From the NCBI GenBank assembly GCA_016840185.1, contig JAEOSV010000197.1, forward strand, positions 1 through 8,042: a DNA stretch of 8,042 nucleotides. The letters are read 5' to 3'. The stretch comes from Candidatus Hermodarchaeota archaeon (lineage in GTDB: Archaea > Asgardarchaeota > Hermodarchaeia > Hermodarchaeales > Hermodarchaeaceae). Of the stretch, positions 1-5,718 are shown piece after piece. The notes beneath the pieces were generated by a model. That model searched no databases and was not told where the DNA came from. It was given only the letters and a program-made list of their open reading frames with translations. Positions within the stretch are counted from its first letter, which is position 1. Each line of letters begins with the position of its first letter. The position numbers and the translations under genes are program-made.

Positions 1-531
1 AAAGTCGTTATGATGGGCGACGGAGCCGTAGGAAAAACTTCTCTTGTTCTCCGATATACTCAGAATACCTTTTCACCGGAATACAAACAGTCCCTTGGCG
101 CTAGTTTTGCCGTTAAGGACTTAGAAGTCCAAGAACGTAAAGTCAAACTGGTCATTTGGGATGTCGCAGGTCAACCCTCCTTTCGTCAAGTCCGCAGGCA
201 CTACTATAGTGGTGCCCATGGAGCTCTTCTGGTTTTCGATGTAGCAGAACCCAGTTCCTTCATGACTTTACGAAATTGGTACAGTGATTTTCGCCGTATT
301 GTGCCCCACGGTGCAGTCGTACTCATTGGGAATAAGGTTGATCTGGCTGAAAAACGGATGGTACCTCCAGAAGCAGCTCAAATGCTCCAAAAGTGGTGGA
401 ATATTCCTTATGTTGAAACATCCGCCGCCACCGCTGATGGAGTTCATGACGCATTTCTCATGCTTTCGAATCAAGCATTGAATCGGGCTCTTTCTCAAAT
501 TCGGGATCGGGAAAGTTCCGGGTCACCCTAA
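1..531 (+). CDS. Ras/Rab-like small GTPase, 5'-truncated by window edge
   Basis: Small Ras-superfamily GTPase, a GTP-dependent switch. The frame is open from base 1 (Lys-Val-Val precede the first visible Met at base 10), and these residues complete strand beta-1. The true start is therefore probably a few codons outside the window and the Met at base 10 is internal. Counting from that Met: G1 P-loop GDGAVGKT at 3-10, switch I near 21-32, G3 DVAGQ at 51-55 with the catalytic Gln kept (Q55), G4 NKVD at 108-111, G5 ETSA at 136-139. The region EYKQSLGASF aligns with Rab EYKSTIGVDF, so the usual switch I Thr is Ser28. The tail ends SGSP and has no Cys, so no CaaX or Rab-type prenylation is expected; the protein is probably cytosolic or membrane-recruited by partners. 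Such GTPases are abundant in Asgard archaea. Family is certain; partner and pathway are unknown. Its stop overlaps that of the opposite-strand NfeD-like gene. Confidence 0.95.
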   Translation, partial: KVVMMGDGAVGKTSLVLRYTQNTFSPEYKQSLGASFAVKDLEVQERKVKLVIWDVAGQPSFRQVRRHYYSGAHGALLVFDVAEPSSFMTLRNWYSDFRRIVPHGAVVLIGNKVDLAEKRMVPPEAAQMLQKWWNIPYVETSAATADGVHDAFLMLSNQALNRALSQIRDRESSGSP

Positions 532-965
532 GATGCTTCCTCAAGGCTCTGAGGCTTTTTAGACATCATTCCTACAACTAAGGTTAATCCGGATAGACTG
601 AGCACTAATATTCGAGTATTTTGAGGAATTGCTACTTCGGCTTTTGCTCTCCAGTATTCTCCACGAACAAGGACTTGACCTTCCCAATATTCTCCTTCGG
701 TTCGACGAAATTCTGTCAGGGCAACTCCTTCCTGGCCAATCAGAGGATCATAAACAGGAATGTTTGCACTTGTCCAATACGAGTATATTTTCACCAGGGT
801 AAAAATGACAAGACCAATGGCAACGATAATCATCCCAGGAATCAGAAGAGAGGGCATAAAGACGTGGAGAATAATAAAGGCGATAATTGCAATAATCGCT
901 TCTTCGATGACATTGAAGAGGATGAATCCATACAATCGCCGACGAGATTTTCCATTAGCGCTCAT
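528..965 (-). CDS. Short NfeD-like membrane protein
   Basis: 145-residue membrane protein of the short NfeD type (no protease domain). A basic N-terminus (KSRRR at 6-10) precedes two hydrophobic segments, about 11-35 and 41-60, with a short Pro-Gly turn between them. A soluble C-terminal domain of about 74-133 follows. The pattern LIGQEGVALTEFR, then GQVLVRGEYWRA, then GLTLVV matches the OB-fold beta-barrel of NfeD proteins, which in known cases works with stomatin/SPFH proteins in membrane-domain organisation. No SPFH gene is in this window, so that partnership is not supported locally. The basic residues before the first helix suggest a cytoplasmic N-terminus and, with two helices, a cytoplasmic OB domain. 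The stop codon overlaps the stop of the convergent GTPase gene by four bases. No clear Shine-Dalgarno is visible; a TATA-like box about 30 bases upstream fits a nearly leaderless transcript. Confidence 0.8.
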   Translation of the reverse strand: MSANGKSRRRLYGFILFNVIEEAIIAIIAFIILHVFMPSLLIPGMIIVAIGLVIFTLVKIYSYWTSANIPVYDPLIGQEGVALTEFRRTEGEYWEGQVLVRGEYWRAKAEVAIPQNTRILVLSLSGLTLVVGMMSKKPQSLEEAS

Positions 966-993
966 GGTCTATTCCACTGACCTCAACTCTGTA

Positions 994-1001
994 ATTGTAT
1001 A
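994..1001 (-). promoter_or_regulatory. TATA-like box for the NfeD-like gene
   Basis: On the - strand this reads TATACAAT. It ends 28 bases before the ATG of the NfeD-like gene. With the usual archaeal distance of about 25 bases to the start of transcription, the mRNA would begin only a few bases before the ATG, which agrees with the lack of a Shine-Dalgarno there. The call rests on position and base composition only. Confidence 0.35.
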
Positions 1002-1010
1002 GTCATGGAG

Positions 1011-1030
1011 CAACAATAATGCTATTGTTG
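1011..1030. promoter_or_regulatory. Perfect 8-bp dyad in divergent promoter region (possible operator)
   Basis: CAACAATA (1011-1018) and TATTGTTG (1023-1030) are exact reverse complements separated by ATGC. The site lies in the 136-base space between the divergent NfeD-like and M20 genes, just upstream of the TATA-like box for the former and about 70 bases before the ATG of the latter. It is AT-rich with no T-tract beyond it, so an operator for a dimeric regulator is likelier than a terminator. The regulator is unknown. Confidence 0.35.
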
Positions 1031-1085
1031 TAAAATGCTGAGGTATCGGCAGGCTTTTACCGATTCCAGCCCAGCTGTTACATCT

Positions 1086-1090
1086 GGAGG
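1086..1090 (+). promoter_or_regulatory. Shine-Dalgarno site of the M20 peptidase gene
   Basis: GGAGG ends 11 bases before the ATG at 1102. It supports this start for the M20 gene. The next in-frame Met (residue 29) lies well inside the conserved N-terminal region. Confidence 0.7.
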
Positions 1091-1101
1091 CAAGGCAGGT
1101 C

Positions 1102-2322
1102 ATGGCAGAAGAAGAACTTGCATATGAACTCAATCTTTTGCGTAAGCTAGTTGAAATCAATACCACTGTGACCAGTGACAGTCGAATGGGTTATGCTGAA
1201 TGCTCCGAAATGATTCGGCTCACAGCCCAGCAATTGGGGCTAGGCACAGAGGTGTTAGATGGTCGTAATGTTACGATTGATGGTGAGTCACGACCAAATG
1301 TAATCGTTTCGCTCGATGGGACCTCAGATGTTGATCTCCTCTTCGTCACTCACTTAGATGTCGTTCCCGCCGATGAATCAAAGTGGAAGACTCCACCCTT
1401 CCGGCTCCGAGTCACAAGTGACCGCGCTTATGGACGGGGAGCCGCCGATGATAAATCCAACATCGTGGCAGCTATGAGTGCCATGGGCGAATTGGCAAAG
1501 GGTGAACCAGAGGTCAATATCAAGTTGTTGGTTACAGTTGATGAAGAAATTGGTGGTCGAGCAGGGATTGGCTACCTCTTCAACGATATTGGCATCCGAG
1601 GCAACGCTGGGGTGGTCATCGATAGTTCACCGAATTATATCAGTATTGGAGCGAGTGGTGCATTGTGGGGTCGATTCATTGTCAAAGGACAAGGAGGTCA
1701 TAGTGGTTATCCAGAGCTAAGTGATAATGCAATTTATCGGGCCACTGGATTTGTTGAGAAACTCAAACGCTACCACTCACAGGTTTCGAAAATTCGCAGT
1801 AAACTCAGGGCACCTCCTGAAGCCCCCTATTCCAAGGTTCATGGACGGTTCACGATCACCATGATTCATGGGGGCGAAAAGGAAAATGTCATTCCTGGTG
1901 AATGTGAGGTTCGGTTCGATCGACGATTAATCCCAGAAGAAGATGCTAAACAAGCTGAAGCAGATCTCCATACGCACATCACCGAGTTGGCCGGAAAGGA
2001 TGGAACTACTATCGATGAATTCAAAATCCTCAACAAGGTGGATGGTTATTTCACTGATGCCAAGCATCCATTTGTCAAGCATTTCTCCTCCATAGCCAAA
2101 CAAGTTTGGGGTGAACCTTTGCCGATTGCCGCAGATTTGGGTGGAAATGATGGTGCGCAACTCGCCCAGGCAGGTATTCCTGTGGTGTGTTTTGGGACTA
2201 TTCGTCATGACACGAATTATCATGCCCATAATGAATTCGTTTACTTGAAAGATATTCAAGTGGTCAGGGATGTTCTGATTACCATGGGTAAGAGTCCCGC
2301 AAGTAAGTTCAATTCTCCCTAA
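1102..2322 (+). CDS. M20 family metallopeptidase / deacylase (ArgE/DapE-like)
   Basis: 406-residue cytosolic zinc hydrolase of the M20 (ArgE/DapE/ACY1/CPG2) clan, which cleaves amide bonds of peptides or N-acyl amino acids at a two-metal site. All motifs are in order: THLDVVP with ligand His84 and Asp86; GRGAADDK with bridging Asp116; VDEEIGG with catalytic Glu148 and ligand Glu149; Asp174 as a further ligand; GGHSGYP with His200 in the dimerisation (lid) domain, about 184-300; and the final ligand His374 in an HxxNE motif (HAHNE). Length is normal and there is no signal peptide. The exact substrate cannot be read from sequence: succinyl-diaminopimelate desuccinylase, acetylornithine or acetyl-lysine deacetylase and dipeptidase all remain possible. 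No arginine or lysine pathway gene is adjacent, so a general peptidase role is as likely. The gene has a good Shine-Dalgarno and appears to be transcribed alone, divergently from the NfeD-like gene. Confidence 0.93.
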   Translation: MAEEELAYELNLLRKLVEINTTVTSDSRMGYAECSEMIRLTAQQLGLGTEVLDGRNVTIDGESRPNVIVSLDGTSDVDLLFVTHLDVVPADESKWKTPPFRLRVTSDRAYGRGAADDKSNIVAAMSAMGELAKGEPEVNIKLLVTVDEEIGGRAGIGYLFNDIGIRGNAGVVIDSSPNYISIGASGALWGRFIVKGQGGHSGYPELSDNAIYRATGFVEKLKRYHSQVSKIRSKLRAPPEAPYSKVHGRFTITMIHGGEKENVIPGECEVRFDRRLIPEEDAKQAEADLHTHITELAGKDGTTIDEFKILNKVDGYFTDAKHPFVKHFSSIAKQVWGEPLPIAADLGGNDGAQLAQAGIPVVCFGTIRHDTNYHAHNEFVYLKDIQVVRDVLITMGKSPASKFNSP

Positions 2323-2482
2323 CACCCCCCATTACGTTTTAAAGGCGAGTTACTCCCTCCAAGCAACAATTACACTAGTATCCGCGCCTAATTCCTATGG
2401 CGCCAGCTCCTCTAACTGAGACAAGGGAGAGACTCAAGATATTCTCAAGGTATCAGAAATGCTCTCTAACCTCAACACAAAG

Positions 2483-2520
2483 ATTTAAGGTCACCTCTCC
2501 CCTGTCATGACTGTTACAGG
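2483..2520 (+). promoter_or_regulatory. Candidate topVI operon promoter with dyad near the transcription start
   Basis: A TATA-like ATTTAAG (2483-2489) is preceded by purine-rich ACACAAAG, which could act as a BRE. About 25 bases downstream, where transcription would begin, lies an imperfect dyad with arms CCTGT (2501-2505) and ACAGG (2516-2520), containing an internal GTCATGAC palindrome (2504-2511). A dyad over a start site is a typical place for a repressor to bind. The predicted 5' leader would be about 45 bases and would include the Shine-Dalgarno. The call is inferred from position. Confidence 0.35.
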
Positions 2521-2545
2521 TTTTAGTCGGCGCCGAATACCTAGC

Positions 2546-2550
2546 GGGGT
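2546..2550 (+). promoter_or_regulatory. Weak Shine-Dalgarno of topVIB
   Basis: GGGGT ends 8 bases before the ATG at 2559. It is an imperfect match to GGAGGT but well spaced, and it supports the chosen start of topVIB. Confidence 0.4.
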
Positions 2551-2558
2551 AATATCAA

Positions 2559-4448
2559 ATGGCAAAATCCACACCAAAAGCCAAACCTAAGGCAAGCAAA
2601 CAGCAAGAACAAAACAGTGTCATTCGCCGCGGCGAAGTCGCGGAATTCTTCCGAAAACGGACCCAACTTGTAGGCTTTTCCATGGAAATGCACAAGTTCA
2701 CTCAATACTGTGCTGAGTTCAGTGATAACGCACTCGATGCCATTGAAACCTATTATTGGCAACGTGTCGCAAAACCCGCGAAACGCAAATCGGCACCCCT
2801 TCTGCTCCCAGAACCTCCCGAAAACGTAACCTATTCAAAAGTGCCACCTCCATTAAAGACCACCCGCCGACCTACCTCTGCCCATGCAATCTCGGAACGA
2901 ATAAAACTCTTAGCTACACCCATTCGCGACATTATCAATCATGAACCTGTTTTGTTAATGGTTCTCCAAGAACTCGAGAAACCTGAGATTCTCCCATCAG
3001 AGGTGGCTGGACGAAACCTAATGATGTACAGTTTCGAGTCAATTGATAATGGTATCGGGATGACCAAACGAGACCTCCAACAATACGGACTCTACTTGGC
3101 AAGCAGTAAAAGCATCAAACTCCGTCAGACCCGTGGAAGTCAAGGCTTCGGTGCATCTAGTGCATTCAGTGACGCTCAGAATACAACCGGACGCCCAATA
3201 GTGGTAGCAACCCGGCATCCTGCTGAACGTCAAGGCTTTGCCTCACTCTTTTTCACAACCGGAAAAAACAAGAAAGACTACCTTTTGAAGGAAACAGCAA
3301 CCCCGATGTCTTTCAACCATGGCACCTATCTTCAACTCTCTTTTCTGAATCTTCCATATCGTCGAGGGTATGCAGATGAGTATGTACGCCAGACCTCATA
3401 CCTAAACGCCCATGTCAATATCATATTCCTCGATCCATATGGCGATATCTACATTTATCCACGACGGGTTCGAGAATTTGTCCGTGAACCGGGTTTCGCC
3501 ATGCCCCACCCCGCCTCAACCAGTATTGGAGACTTTCAAGATTTAATTCGAAATACCAGTCAAACTTCACTCACTGATTTCCTATCGAAGAGTTACTGCC
3601 GCCTGAGCAGGCGGAAAGCCCAGCAAATACTAGCGAAGTCAGCTAAACGGCTTCGAAATGATCCAATCACTTCGAAACATACACCCAAACGCCTCTCTCA
3701 GGTTCAGGTGAAGGCGTTATATGCCAGTTTCATTTCGGAGAAATACTATGCTCCACCAACCGAAACGGTGGTTCCCGTGGGTGAAGAAGTCATCCGAAAA
3801 ACACTCCATGAAATCTTTGATGCAGAATTCGTCGAGGCTGTTAGCCGACCACCCACCAGTAGTAAAGGGCTAGCCTTCGCAGTTGAGGTTGCTGCAGTTT
3901 ATGATCCTAAACTTTCTACTCAATCAGGAGTTGGCGGTCTATATCGGTTTGTCAACCGAACACCTAAACTTCGTGATAACTCTGACTGCGCCATCTGGAA
4001 AGCCGCATCGTCAGTGAATTGGCGAAACTACCGAATGGATGTAGCGAGCAATGGACTTCCCACAGGATCTGTACGACTTTTCGCCAATGTTGTTGGTCCT
4101 TTTGTCCACCTTATCTTTAAGGCTCAATCGAAGCAGGCGCTCGCTGAAGATGACCTCCTCTTGCGAGAATTGAAGCTTGCATTTGAAGAGGTTGGTCGAA
4201 AACTTCGTCGTCATATTGTTCGGGTGATTACTCGACGAGAACAGGAACGACGGGCTGATGTATTACTTCGCTATTCACGCATTGTTGCTCAGTCACTAGT
4301 AAACATCCAGAGTACTGATTCAAAGATGACCAAGAAACAATTGGCTGCCCTCCCCCAACAACTCGAACATGTGATTACCAAAATCGTTGGAATTGACCCA
4401 AAAATAAAATCTGCGCTAGAAGAAACGGAGGAGGTGGCTGCTGAATGA
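2559..4448 (+). CDS. topVIB: DNA topoisomerase VI subunit B (ATPase subunit)
   Basis: GHKL-type ATPase subunit of type IIB topoisomerase VI. ATP-driven dimerisation closes the gate that captures the passing DNA duplex. Residues: a Lys-rich tail at 1-20; AEFFRKRTQLVGF at 28-40, typical of the N-terminal strap; Bergerat N-box EFSDNALDA at 53-61 with catalytic Glu53 and Mg-binding Asn57; DNGIGM at 163-168; glycine lid RGSQGFG at 192-198 followed by the family-typical STTGRP-like turn (NTTGRP, 208-213); PHP at 316-318; helix-two-turn-helix region about 320-400; transducer domain about 400-555 with the switch Lys in QSKQALA (Lys525); basic helical C-terminus. Length is 629 residues against about 530 in compact archaeal forms. 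Much of the excess is an insert of about 70 residues between the N-box and DNGIGM, absent from compact archaeal TopVIB. The start has a weak Shine-Dalgarno, and the stop overlaps the topVIA start as ATGA, which implies coupled translation. Confidence 0.96.
   Translation: MAKSTPKAKPKASKQQEQNSVIRRGEVAEFFRKRTQLVGFSMEMHKFTQYCAEFSDNALDAIETYYWQRVAKPAKRKSAPLLLPEPPENVTYSKVPPPLKTTRRPTSAHAISERIKLLATPIRDIINHEPVLLMVLQELEKPEILPSEVAGRNLMMYSFESIDNGIGMTKRDLQQYGLYLASSKSIKLRQTRGSQGFGASSAFSDAQNTTGRPIVVATRHPAERQGFASLFFTTGKNKKDYLLKETATPMSFNHGTYLQLSFLNLPYRRGYADEYVRQTSYLNAHVNIIFLDPYGDIYIYPRRVREFVREPGFAMPHPASTSIGDFQDLIRNTSQTSLTDFLSKSYCRLSRRKAQQILAKSAKRLRNDPITSKHTPKRLSQVQVKALYASFISEKYYAPPTETVVPVGEEVIRKTLHEIFDAEFVEAVSRPPTSSKGLAFAVEVAAVYDPKLSTQSGVGGLYRFVNRTPKLRDNSDCAIWKAASSVNWRNYRMDVASNGLPTGSVRLFANVVGPFVHLIFKAQSKQALAEDDLLLRELKLAFEEVGRKLRRHIVRVITRREQERRADVLLRYSRIVAQSLVNIQSTDSKMTKKQLAALPQQLEHVITKIVGIDPKIKSALEETEEVAAE
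4427..4435 (+). promoter_or_regulatory. Strong Shine-Dalgarno of topVIA inside topVIB
   Basis: GGAGGAGGT lies within the last codons of topVIB and ends 9 bases before the topVIA ATG at 4445. Together with the ATGA stop-start overlap it fixes the topVIA start and supports translational coupling, so the two subunits can be made in matching amounts. Confidence 0.8.
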
Positions 4449-5680
4449 GCACACGAAGTCGTCGGCGACGGTCAGGCAGCAATTCAACCCTTGAAAACCA
4501 TGTAACCGAATCAGGGAGCCCTCCCGCCGGAAAATTTACAGCAGTCCAAAAACTTCGAAAAACTCTTCAGGGCACAGAGACAGGCGCTAAGTTGCCCCGA
4601 GGTGCGAAACTCGTCACAGAAAAAGACGTTGATAAGCTACACCTTGAAATCCACAGTTTGATGCGTTCGCTTGTTAAGGAGATTGGAAAAGGTAACCCAC
4701 CTTCTCTCGAACTCCCGCTTCGGGGAAGCGGGAATATCATTTGGGACGAGGAAAATGATTTGCTCCTACTTGGTGAAAAGACCACAGTCCGTTCTCTTGG
4801 AAGCCTCCGCACAGCAAAGGATGTAACTCGGCTTATCCGCGTTCTAGAAATTGTCCATGAACTCTTGGAAAAAGACATTCATGCCACCAAACGTGAAATT
4901 TTCTACAACGATGTTAACCTCTTTGAAGAACAACGGCAGAGTGACAACGCCATCGATGATATCGGTCCTCTTCTGGGTACAAACCGAGAATCCACACACA
5001 TAGTCGCAAGTGCGAAAGGCACAGTACTCGGTCGAGTAATTCTTCAAGATAGCGGCGATCGGATTGATTGTACTCGGTTAGGAACTGGGGGCTGGTCAAT
5101 TACTCCATTTCTAGACCGAGTGGAAATCGTTGAATCGGATGCTGAATTTCTCCTCATCGTCGAAAAAGATGCAGCGATGCTCCGTTTAAGTGAAACCAAG
5201 TGGTGGAACAAATATCCATGTATTATTATGACGGCTAAAGGTTCTCCTGACATCGCTAGCCGGATCTTTGCTAGACGATTATCCAAAGAACTCAAAATTC
5301 CCGCCTTTACCCTTGTTGATGCCGATCCCTTTGGGCACTACATTCACAGTGTCTATCTCCGAGGAAGTAAACGTCTAAGCTTTGAAAGTCCGTTTCTTGC
5401 TACACCTGATCTTCGGTTACTTGGTGTACTTGGTCGCGACTTAGACGAATACAATATTCCCAAGGAATGCCGCCTTCGCATGACACCAGAGGATATCAAA
5501 CGAGCTAAGGCTGTGATGAACGAACCTTTTGTTGCTCAAAATCGGAAATGGGTCGCAGATATTCGGCTTATGGTCAAACGAAAAGAAAAGGCAGAGATCC
5601 AAGCTCTCAGTAGTCATGGTTTTGAGTTCCTTGCCGATACCTACCTGCCAACGAAACTCGAAACGGGCGATTGGATCTAA
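4445..5680 (+). CDS. topVIA: DNA topoisomerase VI subunit A (Spo11-like catalytic subunit)
   Basis: Catalytic DNA-cutting subunit of topoisomerase VI, homologous to meiotic Spo11. It forms a 5'-phosphotyrosyl bond and, with TopVIB, relaxes and decatenates DNA. The N-terminus is basic (RSRRRR at 4-9) and low-complexity to about residue 55. The winged-helix 5Y-CAP domain spans about 60-200, with active-site Tyr154 in TKREIFYNDVNLF. The Toprim domain has metal-binding Glu240 in IVEKDA and the DxD pair Asp292/Asp294 in LVDADPFG. The C-terminus KAEIQALSS then YLPTKLETGDWI is the family signature. Length is 411 residues, slightly long because of the N-terminal tail. TKREIFYNDV, VDADPFG (rather than the common archaeal DGDPWG) and the terminal DWI recall eukaryotic Spo11 and plant Top6A; that comparison is from memory. 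It is translated from an ATGA overlap with topVIB and is convergent, 38 bases apart, with the - strand regulator gene. Confidence 0.96.
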   Translation: MSTRSRRRRSGSNSTLENHVTESGSPPAGKFTAVQKLRKTLQGTETGAKLPRGAKLVTEKDVDKLHLEIHSLMRSLVKEIGKGNPPSLELPLRGSGNIIWDEENDLLLLGEKTTVRSLGSLRTAKDVTRLIRVLEIVHELLEKDIHATKREIFYNDVNLFEEQRQSDNAIDDIGPLLGTNRESTHIVASAKGTVLGRVILQDSGDRIDCTRLGTGGWSITPFLDRVEIVESDAEFLLIVEKDAAMLRLSETKWWNKYPCIIMTAKGSPDIASRIFARRLSKELKIPAFTLVDADPFGHYIHSVYLRGSKRLSFESPFLATPDLRLLGVLGRDLDEYNIPKECRLRMTPEDIKRAKAVMNEPFVAQNRKWVADIRLMVKRKEKAEIQALSSHGFEFLADTYLPTKLETGDWI

Positions 5681-5718
5681 TTCTCCAGACAGTATCATAG
5701 CTTGCCAATCTTTTCAAT

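Larger units (their letters stand above)
2323..2558. other. 236-base intergenic leader before the topVI operon
   Basis: No coding frame or tRNA/rRNA is recognised here. Contents seen: GCGCC/GGCGC inverted repeats at 2384-2388 and 2399-2403 (10-base loop); two CTCAAG copies 11 bases apart at 2433-2438 and 2444-2449; a TATA-like ATTTAAG at 2483-2489; a CCTGT/ACAGG dyad at 2501-2520; and the weak Shine-Dalgarno before topVIB. No convincing terminator for the M20 gene is visible apart from a short T-run (GTTTTA) at 2336-2341. Confidence 0.5.

Noticed and set aside
621..980. 119-codon open frame on the + strand opposite the NfeD-like gene
   Set aside because: It is antisense to a gene with clear transmembrane and OB-fold features. 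Its translation is rich in Asn, Cys and Phe with no domain and no Shine-Dalgarno.
1927..2325. 132-codon open frame on the - strand inside the M20 gene
   Set aside because: It lies antisense to the C-terminal catalytic part of a fully conserved M20 enzyme, and the translation shows no recognisable motif.
2323..2558. Possible tRNA or structured RNA gene in the topVI leader
   Set aside because: No T-loop GTTCRA motif, no 7-bp acceptor stem and no CCA-adjacent pairing could be found; only short 5-bp inverted repeats occur.
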